Assembly: GCA_029942245.1 (NCBI GenBank)
Contig: JAOZTN010000001.1
Location: forward strand, 1 to 64,000
DNA: 64,000 nt
Source of the DNA: B18-G4 sp003648575
Lineage (GTDB): Bacteria > Bacteroidota > Bacteroidia > Bacteroidales > B18-G4
Direction of reading: 5' to 3'
Below, one piece after another: positions 42,685-50,875 of the stretch. Below the pieces are notes generated by a model. That model ran no database searches and was not told the DNA's origin. It worked only from the letters and a program-made list of their open reading frames with translations. The position numbers and the translations under genes are program-made. Each line of letters begins with the position of its first letter. Within the stretch, counting starts at the first letter, position 1.

Positions 42685-43650
42685 ATGGGCAAAGAACAAT
42701 ATTTCTACAATACGAAAACGCTTACCTACGAGAAAAGGCGAAAATCAAGCATACTGATCATTTTCAAGGTCGTGCGCTACCTGCTTACTTTCATAGTAAT
42801 TGCTTCTATCGGTATTTTTCTGGCCTACACCTTTTTCGATTCCCCAAAAGAGCGTATGCTGAAACGTGAAATTACGCAATACGAATTTCAGTATACCCTG
42901 CTTAACGACCGCCTCGAACAGATCGAGTCCGTTATGGGTAACCTGCAGGATAAGGATGATAATATTTACAGGGTGATCTTTGAGGCGGAACCGATACCGC
43001 AATCGCTGCGCGATGCCGGATTTGGCGGAGTAGACCGTTACGCCCGCCTCGATGGGTATAAAAACTCTCAGGTCATCATGGAAACCACCAAAAGGTTTGA
43101 CATAATCACCAGCCAGCTGGTTGTACAGTCTAAATCCTTCGACGAGGTTTTTGAACTGGCCAGGAATAAGTCCATTATGCTTGCACATATCCCCGCCATC
43201 CTCCCCATTGAGAAAGGGCAGGGAAATATCATCAGTGGTTATGGAATGCGCTATCACCCCATCCTGAAATACAGGAGGATGCACTGGGGCATCGATATCA
43301 CAGCCCCATCAGGCACGCCCATCTATGCTACCGCCGATGGAAAGATCAGTTTCAATGGCCGCAAAGGAGGATACGGAAAAACATGTACCATCGACCATGG
43401 CTATGGTTATCAGACTCTTTACGGGCATATGAAAACTATCACTGTCCGCAAAGGACAAGTGGTAAAACGTGGAGAGATCATCGGCTATGTTGGCAGCACC
43501 GGCTTGTCGCAATCACCGCATGTTCATTACGAAGTGATCTATAATACTAAAAAGGTGAACCCGGTGAACTATTTTTATAATGACTTTTCTCCAGAGGAGT
43601 TTGAGAAAATTCTGGAGATCGCATCGAGAGATACACAGGTCTTGTCATAG
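42685..43650 (+). CDS. M23 family murein endopeptidase, membrane-anchored
   Basis: From the ATG at 42685 the protein has 321 residues; an ATG at 42652 is also open but adds residues unlike the family. A single membrane segment (VVRYLLTFIVIASIGIFLAYTFF) is followed by a coiled-coil-like linker. The LytM domain then shows GYGMRYHPILKYRRMHWGIDI (His and Asp zinc ligands), ATADGKISFNGRKGGYG and SPHVHYEV (the HxH motif). It should cleave peptidoglycan cross-bridges or activate amidases in the periplasm. All catalytic residues are present. Its position between alaS and a MerR regulator is common in Bacteroidota. Confidence 0.92.
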   Translation: MGKEQYFYNTKTLTYEKRRKSSILIIFKVVRYLLTFIVIASIGIFLAYTFFDSPKERMLKREITQYEFQYTLLNDRLEQIESVMGNLQDKDDNIYRVIFEAEPIPQSLRDAGFGGVDRYARLDGYKNSQVIMETTKRFDIITSQLVVQSKSFDEVFELARNKSIMLAHIPAILPIEKGQGNIISGYGMRYHPILKYRRMHWGIDITAPSGTPIYATADGKISFNGRKGGYGKTCTIDHGYGYQTLYGHMKTITVRKGQVVKRGEIIGYVGSTGLSQSPHVHYEVIYNTKKVNPVNYFYNDFSPEEFEKILEIASRDTQVLS

Positions 43651-43660
43651 TCAATGCCTT

Positions 43661-43702
43661 GAAGATCGAAAATCGAGGACAGAAAATCGAAGATCGAGTA
43701 AT
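43661..43702. repeat. Heptanucleotide tandem array E
   Basis: GAAGATC, GAAAATC, GAGGACA, GAAAATC, GAAGATC, then a diverged GAGTAAT. The order of the first five units is itself mirror-like. The array fills the short spacer between the M23 gene and merR and ends 12 bp before the merR start. Confidence 0.85.
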
Positions 43703-43713
43703 GAAAATGAGAC

Positions 43714-44064
43714 ATGAGCAATAACTCAACCCCCAATCCTCAACATTCAAAACTATATTATTCTATCGGCGAAGTAGCCGAAATGTTCAATGTTAACGCA
43801 TCATTGATCCGTTTCTGGGAAAAGGAATTTGACATCATCAAACCGAAAAAGAATAAAAAGGGAAACCGGCTCTTTACTCCTGACGACATCAAACACTTCC
43901 GCCTCATCCATCACCTCGTGAAGGAAAAAGGATACACACTGAAAGGTGCCAGGGCAAGCCTCAAAAGCAATCCTGAAGCAATCGACAATAAGGCTGAAGT
44001 GATCGCATCCCTGAACAAGATCAAGAAGGAATTGCTGGAGATGAAGGAAGGACTGGAAAATTAA
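43714..44064 (+). CDS. MerR family transcriptional regulator
   Basis: The 116-residue protein has a winged-helix MerR domain: LYYSIGEVAEMFNVNASLIRFWEKEF (helix-turn-helix) and GNRLFTPDDIKHFRLIHHLV (wing and second helices). A dimerising coiled coil closes the protein (ASLNKIKKELLEMKEGLEN). No Cys-containing effector domain exists, so metal sensing is unlikely. The stop codon overlaps heptad array F. Target unknown; the neighbouring peptidase is a candidate. Confidence 0.92.
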   Translation: MSNNSTPNPQHSKLYYSIGEVAEMFNVNASLIRFWEKEFDIIKPKKNKKGNRLFTPDDIKHFRLIHHLVKEKGYTLKGARASLKSNPEAIDNKAEVIASLNKIKKELLEMKEGLEN

Positions 44065-44130
44065 GTTCCAAGATCCAAGCTCCAAGATCCAAGCTCCAAG
44101 TTCCAAAACAAGCTCCAAGTTCCAAAATTC
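44063..44130. repeat. Heptanucleotide tandem array F
   Basis: AAGTTCC, AAGATCC, AAGCTCC, AAGATCC, AAGCTCC, AAGTTCC, a 5-bp slip (AAAAC), AAGCTCC, AAGTTCC, AAAATTC. The first two A bases are the last two of the merR TAA stop. A hairpin TACCAGG-AA-CCTGGTA follows at 44138-44153, between the convergent merR and LRR genes; it has no T-tract. Confidence 0.9.
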
Positions 44131-44189
44131 TGATTGCTACCAGGAACCTGGTAAATGACACCTGGAGGCCGCAAACAGCATAAGTACCT

Positions 44190-46715
44190 TTAATTAAAAT
44201 TATAAATAACCAGCTTCCGTCTTAAGCAGATATTTTCAATTTCTGTTTCGAGGATATAGATACCTTCATGGAGAGCTGAGATATCAAAATAGCCTTTTGA
44301 AAGTTCGTCCACCAATAATCTCTGGCCTGTAATTGAATATATATAAACAGAGCTTATTTCGAAATCACCTGCTGAAATATAAACCTGTCTGGTAGCAGGG
44401 TTGGGATATATAGTAAGTTGTGAATTCAGGTAAGATTCATTCACTGAGCCGATTCCGCATGCTGTTTTAACTTCTTCCACATCAATACATCCCGGAGCAT
44501 TGGATAGAATGGTTTCATCGCCCTGGGGGTCAAGGAGGTAAGCACATACACTTGCAACTTCGCATTGAGAAAGTGAATGATTATGTTGGATGATCAAATC
44601 CGTAATTGATAGTGGGTTTATATTGTCAATGCCTGCCAGGCTAAGTAAAGCAATGTTATGATAGATTTCCAGAACCCCTCCAATGGTTTTTAAATTTGCT
44701 AATCCTTCCAGGCTGAAAAGACTCGGATTTCCGTCCCAATATTTATTCCCAATTAGTAAATCTCCACCAATAGAATTTACAGAATCCAAACCTGACAAAT
44801 CCTCTAAAATCTCATTATTACAAATTCTTAGATTCCCACCAATATCTTTCAGATTCTCAAGTTGAGGCATGTTTTGCAAGGCATCGTTATCGAATATTCC
44901 GATGCCGCCACCTATCGATGAAATACTCTCAATACCTGAAAGAAAACTTAGTGCATGATTTTTATAAATGAACAGATTACCACTCAGTGAGTGCAGGCTA
45001 TTTAATCCTGACAAATTGGCCAAAGCAGGATTGTATTGAATATCAATATCTCCGCCAATGGAAGTCAGGTTTTCCAATCCTGTTAAATCCACAAGGCTGA
45101 TATTCCCATTATTAAAAGCGTAATAATCTCCGATTAGAAGACTCCCCCCCAGGCTGTTTAGCGCATCAAAGCCACTTATATTCGGGAGAGCCGGAGAAAA
45201 AGTAATACTTAAATCACCCGCAATTGAGTTTATTCTGTCGAAACCATCCAGGCTATTCAAATTTTTGTTATTCTCCAGGTACAAACCTCCTCCTATAATG
45301 CTTAGGTTTTCAAATCCGGAGATGGTGACTAATTGTGAATTATCCCGGATATTGAGATTTCCACCAATCGATTCAAGCTCATTTAATCCGTCAAGGCTGG
45401 TCACGTCATTATTTATAATGTGCATACTATCCCCGATGCTTGAGAGTGCATCCAATCCCTCCAGGTTCTTGAGTCTTGTATACATAATAAAAAGGTCATC
45501 ACCTATAGTTTCCAGGCTATTCAAACCAGCCAATGAGTCAAAACCTGTGACAACAGTCATGCTCCCTCCGATAAAACGCAATGCATCCAGCCCGGAAAAA
45601 TCCTCTATTGAATTATTCCCATGAATCGTAAATGAATCACCAATAGTATCAAGAGATTCCAATCCCAAAAAACCAGTTAAACTTTGATTGACTGCAAATC
45701 CTGCATAATCACCCATTTTAAAACTTCCATCAATAAGTTTGAGCTTGTTTAATCCCTGGAGGTCAATTAAGGAATCATTCATTTCAACAATGAGATTACC
45801 AGAGATGTATTCCAGATTATTAAAACCATTCAAATTAGTCAGAGCATCATTATTCAGGATTTCAACATTTCCGTTGACAGAAGTTAGATTTTCTAAGCCC
45901 GTCAGGCTATCCAGTTTTGTATTGCTATGTATTAGTAATGATCCTTCTATATGAGTCAAACCTGATAGTGCTTCTATGCTTTTCAAATTTGGATTTCCAC
46001 CATGATTAAAATAAAAACCTATTTTCAGGTTCCCTTCAATATTTGTCAAGTTATTTAAACCTTCAAAATTTATGAGATTTTCATTTTTTGAAATTCCCAG
46101 ATATCCTCCGATACTTGCAAGGTTTTCAAGACCGATAAGGCTTTGAAGATTTTCATTATCCCTAATATTAAAATACCCACCAATGGAGATCAGGCTATTT
46201 AACCCATTGAAAAAAGACAAGACAGGATTCTTCTCTATTTCAAAATTCCCCCCGATACTAACAAGGTTCTCCAAACCGTCCAAACTGGCAAGGTTCGCAT
46301 TTCCATACTCCCACCCACCTCCAATTATGCAGTCTCCACCGATCATTTCAACAGCAGACAATCCTGCAAGACTCAATAATGCAGGATTATCAGTAATTAC
46401 GAGATTTCCACCGATATATTGAAGATTTCCCAATCCACTTAGATTAGAAAGGGCTTCCGTTTCAACTATTCCAAGATTATGCCCAATCGAAGTGATAACA
46501 CTTAAGCCATAAAGGTTATTTATCTCGTTACCATTTATAGTAACCCATCCTTCTATTTCTGTACAAGCGGGATAATCCTCCTGAAAGTTGTCAATTTGCT
46601 GCTGTGTGGTAAATACAATACCCTGTGGAAGGCATGATTGGGCAACAGATAACTGTGCGGATAGCATCAATAATAACAGACAAACAAAAACCAAATGCTT
46701 TTTCGATACAATCAT
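44190..46715 (-). CDS. Secreted LRR-like (receptor L domain type) repeat protein with T9SS sorting domain
   Basis: The 841-residue protein has a signal peptide (LVFVCLLLLMLSAQLSVAQ). About 26 tandem repeats of usually 23-25 residues follow, with the consensus NxxLxxLxGLxNLxSIGGNLxI. These predict a long solenoid with a parallel beta sheet. Every fourth repeat or so is lengthened by an aromatic/Asn-rich insertion (for example GFYFNHGGNPNL). A T9SS sorting domain ends the protein (LTIYPNPATRQVYIS, VYIYSITGQRLL, EGIYILETEIEN). It is likely an exposed or released surface protein, perhaps for binding. Ligand unknown. It has a full consensus promoter at 46737-46767. Confidence 0.9.
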   Translation of the reverse strand: MIVSKKHLVFVCLLLLMLSAQLSVAQSCLPQGIVFTTQQQIDNFQEDYPACTEIEGWVTINGNEINNLYGLSVITSIGHNLGIVETEALSNLSGLGNLQYIGGNLVITDNPALLSLAGLSAVEMIGGDCIIGGGWEYGNANLASLDGLENLVSIGGNFEIEKNPVLSFFNGLNSLISIGGYFNIRDNENLQSLIGLENLASIGGYLGISKNENLINFEGLNNLTNIEGNLKIGFYFNHGGNPNLKSIEALSGLTHIEGSLLIHSNTKLDSLTGLENLTSVNGNVEILNNDALTNLNGFNNLEYISGNLIVEMNDSLIDLQGLNKLKLIDGSFKMGDYAGFAVNQSLTGFLGLESLDTIGDSFTIHGNNSIEDFSGLDALRFIGGSMTVVTGFDSLAGLNSLETIGDDLFIMYTRLKNLEGLDALSSIGDSMHIINNDVTSLDGLNELESIGGNLNIRDNSQLVTISGFENLSIIGGGLYLENNKNLNSLDGFDRINSIAGDLSITFSPALPNISGFDALNSLGGSLLIGDYYAFNNGNISLVDLTGLENLTSIGGDIDIQYNPALANLSGLNSLHSLSGNLFIYKNHALSFLSGIESISSIGGGIGIFDNDALQNMPQLENLKDIGGNLRICNNEILEDLSGLDSVNSIGGDLLIGNKYWDGNPSLFSLEGLANLKTIGGVLEIYHNIALLSLAGIDNINPLSITDLIIQHNHSLSQCEVASVCAYLLDPQGDETILSNAPGCIDVEEVKTACGIGSVNESYLNSQLTIYPNPATRQVYISAGDFEISSVYIYSITGQRLLVDELSKGYFDISALHEGIYILETEIENICLRRKLVIYNFN

Positions 46716-46736
46716 CTTCTATTGATATGGGTATAC

Positions 46737-46767
46737 CAAATATACAAAATTGCATCATGTAAACAAA
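46737..46767 (-). promoter_or_regulatory. Consensus promoter of the LRR gene
   Basis: The minus strand reads TTTG (46767-46764), exactly 19 bp, then TATATTTG (46744-46737). Transcription should start near 46730, about 15 nt before the ATG. Heptad array G starts three bases upstream of the TTTG. Confidence 0.75.
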
Positions 46768-46770
46768 ATG

Positions 46771-46832
46771 TCCTCGTCCCTCGTCCCCCGTCCCCCGTCC
46801 CTCGTCCCCCGTCCCTCGTCCCCCGTCCCCCA
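46771..46832. repeat. Heptanucleotide tandem array G
   Basis: One 6-base unit TCCTCG, then eight perfect-phase heptads of TCCCTCG or TCCCCCG, ending TCCCCCA. It is pure pyrimidine apart from the G of each unit. It lies between the divergent LRR and moxR promoters, 3 bp from the -33 box of the former. Confidence 0.95.
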
Positions 46833-46906
46833 CACCTTAACATACTTTAACGTCCCCTTTAACATTATTTAACACTAAGCTGTTCTAAGGTTGAAACATC
46901 ATCATT

Positions 46907-46914
46907 TATCTTTG
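46907..46914 (+). promoter_or_regulatory. Putative -7 element of the moxR-bat operon
   Basis: TATCTTTG matches TAnnTTTG and lies 28 bp before the moxR ATG. The -33 region (around 46883-46887, TGTTC) is only a weak match. Confidence 0.5.
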
Positions 46915-46941
46915 CGTTAACAAAAATAAACGCGATACAAG

Positions 46942-47934
46942 ATGATGGAAAACGATATCAAGGCACTCAATGACAAAATACAGCAGGAGAGTGCGTTCGT
47001 CGACATGCTGAATATGGAGATGCACAAGGTGATCATTGGTCAGAAACAGATGATCGAAAGGCTGATGATCGGATTGCTCTCCAATGGACACATCCTCCTT
47101 GAGGGGGTTCCGGGGCTTGCCAAAACACTGGCGATCAACTCTCTGGCGAGGTCTATCGAAGCAAAATTCAGCAGGATACAGTTCACTCCCGACCTGCTCC
47201 CTGCCGACCTTTTGGGGACCCTGATCTACAGTCAGAAGAAGGAAGAATTTGTGGTCCGCAAAGGCCCCATATTCGCCAACTTTATCCTGGCAGATGAGAT
47301 CAACCGTTCACCGGCCAAGGTGCAAAGTGCTTTGCTCGAGGCTATGCAGGAACGTCAGGTAACCATTGGTGATACCACCTATCCGCTCGACGAGCCCTTC
47401 CTGGTACTGGCTACCCAGAACCCAATAGAACAGGAAGGTACTTATCCCCTGCCGGAAGCACAGGTCGACAGGTTCATGCTCAAGATCGTGATCGGCTATC
47501 CGAACAAGGAAGAGGAAAAGCAGATCATGAGACAGAATATCAAAGGTTCATTCCCCGAAACCAGCAATATCCTCAAGCCACAGGATGTTATCAGGGCCAG
47601 GGAGGTAGTCAGGGAGGTATACCTCGATGAGAAGATCGAAAACTATATCACCGACATTGTATTCTCTTCCAGGTACCCATCTGAATTCAAGCTGGATCGT
47701 TTTGAGAGCATGATCAATTATGGTGCATCGCCACGTGCCAGCATCAACCTGGCTCTGGCAGCCAAAGCGTATGCTTTTATCAAGCGTCGCGGCTATGTGA
47801 TCCCGGAAGATATCAGGGCTGTGGCACATGACGTACTACGTCACAGGATCGGTCTCACCTATGAAGCGGAAGCCGAAAATGTCACTACAGAAGATATCAT
47901 CAGTGAGATTCTGAATACCGTAGAGGTACCATAG
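46942..47934 (+). CDS. MoxR family AAA+ ATPase
   Basis: The 330-residue ATPase has Walker A LLEGVPGLAKTLA near residue 55, Walker B FILADEINRSPAKVQ near 115, sensor 1 LVLATQNPIEQEGTYPLPEAQVDRF near 155, and a lid domain. A second ATG one codon later (46945) is equally possible. MoxR proteins act as chaperones that remodel partners containing von Willebrand A domains. Here those are BatA and BatB, encoded further down the same operon. It is the first gene of the Bat operon. Confidence 0.95.
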   Translation: MMENDIKALNDKIQQESAFVDMLNMEMHKVIIGQKQMIERLMIGLLSNGHILLEGVPGLAKTLAINSLARSIEAKFSRIQFTPDLLPADLLGTLIYSQKKEEFVVRKGPIFANFILADEINRSPAKVQSALLEAMQERQVTIGDTTYPLDEPFLVLATQNPIEQEGTYPLPEAQVDRFMLKIVIGYPNKEEEKQIMRQNIKGSFPETSNILKPQDVIRAREVVREVYLDEKIENYITDIVFSSRYPSEFKLDRFESMINYGASPRASINLALAAKAYAFIKRRGYVIPEDIRAVAHDVLRHRIGLTYEAEAENVTTEDIISEILNTVEVP

Positions 47935-47969
47935 CAACATATTTACATCACCCATAAGCCAAACTTGAG

Positions 47970-48845
47970 TTGGAAACCAGTGATATCATAAAAAAGGTCA
48001 GAAAGATCGAGATCAAGACCCGTGGTCTGTCGAACCAGATCTTCACAGGGCACTACCACAGCGCCTTCAAAGGTCGTGGTATGGCTTTCAGTGAGGTGAG
48101 GGAATACCAATACGGTGATGATATACGGAATATCGACTGGAATGTGACGGCCCGTTTCAATCATCCCTATATTAAGATCTTCGAAGAAGAAAGGGAGCTG
48201 ACCGTGATGCTTTTGATCGATGTGAGCGGATCGAACGAATATGGTAGCAGGGGACAATTCAAGGAAGATCAGATGACGGAGGTCGCTGCCGTGATGGCCT
48301 TTTCGGCTATCAATAACAACGACAAGGTCGGGGTGATCTTCTTCAGCGATCAGGTAGAAAAATTTATTCCCCCAAAAAAAGGGAGGAGCCACATATTGAG
48401 GATCATCAGGGAGCTGATCGATTTCAGGCCGGAAAGTCAGAAAACCGATATTGCCGAGGCGCTCAGGTATCTGACCAATGCCATCAAAAAGAGATGTACT
48501 GCCTTTGTTATTTCCGACTTCCTGGATACAGGCTTCGATGAAGCACTCAGAATAGCCGGAAACAAGCATGATGTCGTGGCTCTTAGAGTTTATGATGAAA
48601 GTGAGACCAATCTCCCGAACATAGGACTGGTTAAAGTATTTAACAAGGAATCAGGTAAATATTCATGGGTCGACACTGCATCTTCACGTGCACGCAGCAA
48701 TTACAATGAATGGTGGCGCATGCATGAGAAGTATTTGAATGATTTGTTTAAACGCAGCGGGACCGACAATGCAAGTATCAGCACAAACCAGGACTATGTA
48801 AAACCACTGGTTGGCCTGTTTAAAGTAAGGGAGTCGAGGATGTAA
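47970..48845 (+). CDS. DUF58 family protein (Bat operon)
   Basis: The 291-residue protein starts at a TTG codon; the sequence from there, METSDIIKKVRKIEIKTRGL, is the usual family start and no ATG is available. The DUF58 signature GRGMAFSEVREYQYGDDIRNIDWN lies near residues 34-57. The C-terminal half is vWA-like with LLIDVSGSNEYGS (a MIDAS DxSxS-type motif) and TAFVISDFLDTGF. It has no membrane segment. It shares one base with the next gene (TAATG) and probably works with MoxR. Confidence 0.92.
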   Translation: METSDIIKKVRKIEIKTRGLSNQIFTGHYHSAFKGRGMAFSEVREYQYGDDIRNIDWNVTARFNHPYIKIFEEERELTVMLLIDVSGSNEYGSRGQFKEDQMTEVAAVMAFSAINNNDKVGVIFFSDQVEKFIPPKKGRSHILRIIRELIDFRPESQKTDIAEALRYLTNAIKKRCTAFVISDFLDTGFDEALRIAGNKHDVVALRVYDESETNLPNIGLVKVFNKESGKYSWVDTASSRARSNYNEWWRMHEKYLNDLFKRSGTDNASISTNQDYVKPLVGLFKVRESRM

Positions 48846-49879
48846 TGAGGAGCAGGATAATCATTGGCATATTATCATTTTTGTTTGTCGCGGGCAGCAG
48901 CCTTCAGGCACAGGAGGTCTCTCCTGTAGCTCGTTTCGACACCACCGATATCCTCATTGGAGATCAGATCGACCTCAATATCAGGTTTAGCATGCCAATG
49001 GATTACCGTGTACTCTGGCCACACTATAAAGATACGCTCACCAGAAATATAGAGATCATCAGCATGACATCCGTTGATACGGTAAGGCACGAATCAGAAA
49101 ATCTGGTAGACATGCTGCAATCGATCACCATTACTTCATTCGATTCAGGATATTACTACATCCCTCCTATCGAATTTCAGTACCAGCCTATCGACGATAC
49201 CGGTTTCAGAGTGGCTACGACCATACCCCTGTACCTGCGCGTTCATACCATGGAAGTGGATACCGCACAGGCCATCAAAGCCATTAAACCGCCCTTGAGT
49301 GCGCCACTCACATTCCGTGAGATTCTGCCCTGGCTGTCGATCGCACTGGGAGGCCTGCTGGTGATATTCCTGGCAGTGTATATCATCAAGAGAAGGAAGA
49401 AGAACCAACCACTTTTCAGGATCAGGCCAAGGATCATACTTCCGCCTCATGTGATAGCCATGAATGGGCTTGAAGGATTGAAAAACAAGAAATTATGGCA
49501 GGCAGGAAAAGTAAAGGACTACTATACGGAGCTGACTGATATTATTCGCGAATATATTGAAGAACGCTTCGAGGTGCAGGCTATAGAAATGACTACAGAG
49601 GAGATCCTTGAAGGGATGAAAAATTCGGAGGCCGGAAAGGAGTCTGTCGACAAGCTGGCCCGTACGCTGGTCCTCGCCGACCTGGTAAAATTTGCCAAAG
49701 AAAAACCAACGGATCTCGATAACAGCATAAGCATGACCAGTAGCATCGACTTCGTTAAAGAAACGCGAAGCGAAAGAGAAATTGAAGAGATACAGGAAAA
49801 GATCAGAATTACAAAAGAGGAAAGCGAATCTGTTAATAATTCGTCCTCCTCCGCTAAAGCTACGGAGGATAAAGAATGA
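48845..49879 (+). CDS. Bat operon membrane protein, unassigned family
   Basis: The 344-residue protein has a signal peptide (IIIGILSFLFVAGSSLQAQ), an exported beta-rich domain of about 120 residues, one membrane segment (LPWLSIALGGLLVIFLAVYII, about 160-180) and a cytosolic helical domain with EYIEERFEVQAIEMTTEEIL. It resembles the DUF4381-like proteins placed between DUF58 and BatA genes. The last dozen residues (NSSSSAKATEDKE) are encoded by a palindromic element at 49847-49869 and look like a late addition. It overlaps batA by 4 bp (ATGA). Confidence 0.8.
   Translation: MRSRIIIGILSFLFVAGSSLQAQEVSPVARFDTTDILIGDQIDLNIRFSMPMDYRVLWPHYKDTLTRNIEIISMTSVDTVRHESENLVDMLQSITITSFDSGYYYIPPIEFQYQPIDDTGFRVATTIPLYLRVHTMEVDTAQAIKAIKPPLSAPLTFREILPWLSIALGGLLVIFLAVYIIKRRKKNQPLFRIRPRIILPPHVIAMNGLEGLKNKKLWQAGKVKDYYTELTDIIREYIEERFEVQAIEMTTEEILEGMKNSEAGKESVDKLARTLVLADLVKFAKEKPTDLDNSISMTSSIDFVKETRSEREIEEIQEKIRITKEESESVNNSSSSAKATEDKE
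49841..49875 (+). repeat. REP-like palindrome inserted in a coding 3' end
   Basis: TCCTCCG (49847-49853), loop CTAAAGCTA, CGGAGGA (49863-49869). It is translated as SSSAKATEDKE. From memory, tails like SSxAKATEDK recur at protein ends in many unrelated genomes, which points to a dispersed palindromic element. Confidence 0.6.
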
Positions 49880-50874
49880 TGTACGCTGATATCACATATG
49901 CGAACCCCGGGTTTTTATACCTGCTGATCCTCCTGCCATTGATGGGAGGCTGGTACTGGTATAAGCTCAGGAGCAATGATCCCGGGCTTCAGCTTTCGTC
50001 CACATCCGGATTTTCTGCTACAAAGCGTAGCTGGCGACAATATCTCATACACAGCTTATTTACATTCAGGCTGCTGGCCATTGGCTTGTTGGTCGTGGCG
50101 CTTGCACGTCCGCAATCTACCTCCCGCTCCAGAGATGTGACCATAGAAGGGATCGACATCGTATTGGCGATGGATGTTTCGAGCAGCATGCTGGCCCAGG
50201 ACCTGAAGCCCGACAGGCTGGAAGCAGCCAAAGATGTGGCATCGGAATTTATTGAAGGCCGTCCTGATGACCGCATAGGACTGGTGATCTTCAGCGGAGA
50301 ATCCTTCACGCAATCACCACTCACCAGCGACCACAGCATGATCCGCAACCTTTTCAAAGACATTGAGAGTGGTATGATCGAAGATGGGACTGCCATTGGT
50401 GACGGCCTGGCTACCTCCATTAACAGGCTGAAGGAAAGCGAAGCCATCAGCAAGGTGATCATCCTCATCACCGACGGGGTAAACAACTCAGGATCCATCG
50501 ACCCGCTTTCTGCCGCTGAGATCGCCAAGATATACGGCATACGGATCTATACAGTGGGCGTAGGTACCATGGGCGTTGCCCCATATCCGGTGCAAACACC
50601 TTTTGGAATACAATACCAGAATCTTGAAGTAAAGATCGATGAGGATATATTGAAACAAGTCGCAGAAATTACCGGCGGACAATATTTTCGTGCCACCAGC
50701 AACCGCAAGCTGAAAGAGATCTATGCTGAGATAGACCTCTTAGAGAAATCCAAGATCGATGTAACGGAATTCAGCAGGAAACATGAAGAATTCCTGATGC
50801 TGGCCTTGCTGGCTCTGGGATTCATCATTCTGGAACTTTTATTAAGATATACTGTCTTCAGGACAACACCATAG
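49876..50874 (+). CDS. batA: BatA, membrane-anchored vWA protein
   Basis: The 332-residue protein has two N-terminal membrane segments (FLYLLILLPLMGGWYWY and LFTFRLLAIGLLVVALA). A vWA domain follows, with the MIDAS motif DVSSSMLAQDLKPDRL near residue 95, a conserved Thr in EDGTAIGDGL and Asp in LITDGVNNSG. A last membrane segment sits near the C-terminus (LMLALLALGFIILELLL). In Bacteroides fragilis the bat genes are linked to aerotolerance. Its likely partner is the BatB protein encoded next, with MoxR as remodeller. Confidence 0.93.
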   Translation: MMYADITYANPGFLYLLILLPLMGGWYWYKLRSNDPGLQLSSTSGFSATKRSWRQYLIHSLFTFRLLAIGLLVVALARPQSTSRSRDVTIEGIDIVLAMDVSSSMLAQDLKPDRLEAAKDVASEFIEGRPDDRIGLVIFSGESFTQSPLTSDHSMIRNLFKDIESGMIEDGTAIGDGLATSINRLKESEAISKVIILITDGVNNSGSIDPLSAAEIAKIYGIRIYTVGVGTMGVAPYPVQTPFGIQYQNLEVKIDEDILKQVAEITGGQYFRATSNRKLKEIYAEIDLLEKSKIDVTEFSRKHEEFLMLALLALGFIILELLLRYTVFRTTP

Positions 50875-50875
50875 T

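Noticed and set aside
44138..44153. Hairpin TACCAGG-AA-CCTGGTA as a terminator
   Set aside because: The loop is only two bases as drawn and no T-tract follows on either strand; it is noted only with array F.
46591..46833. 80-codon reverse ORF with DEGRGTGDEGRG repeats
   Set aside because: It is the translation of heptad array G joined to an off-frame part of the LRR gene.
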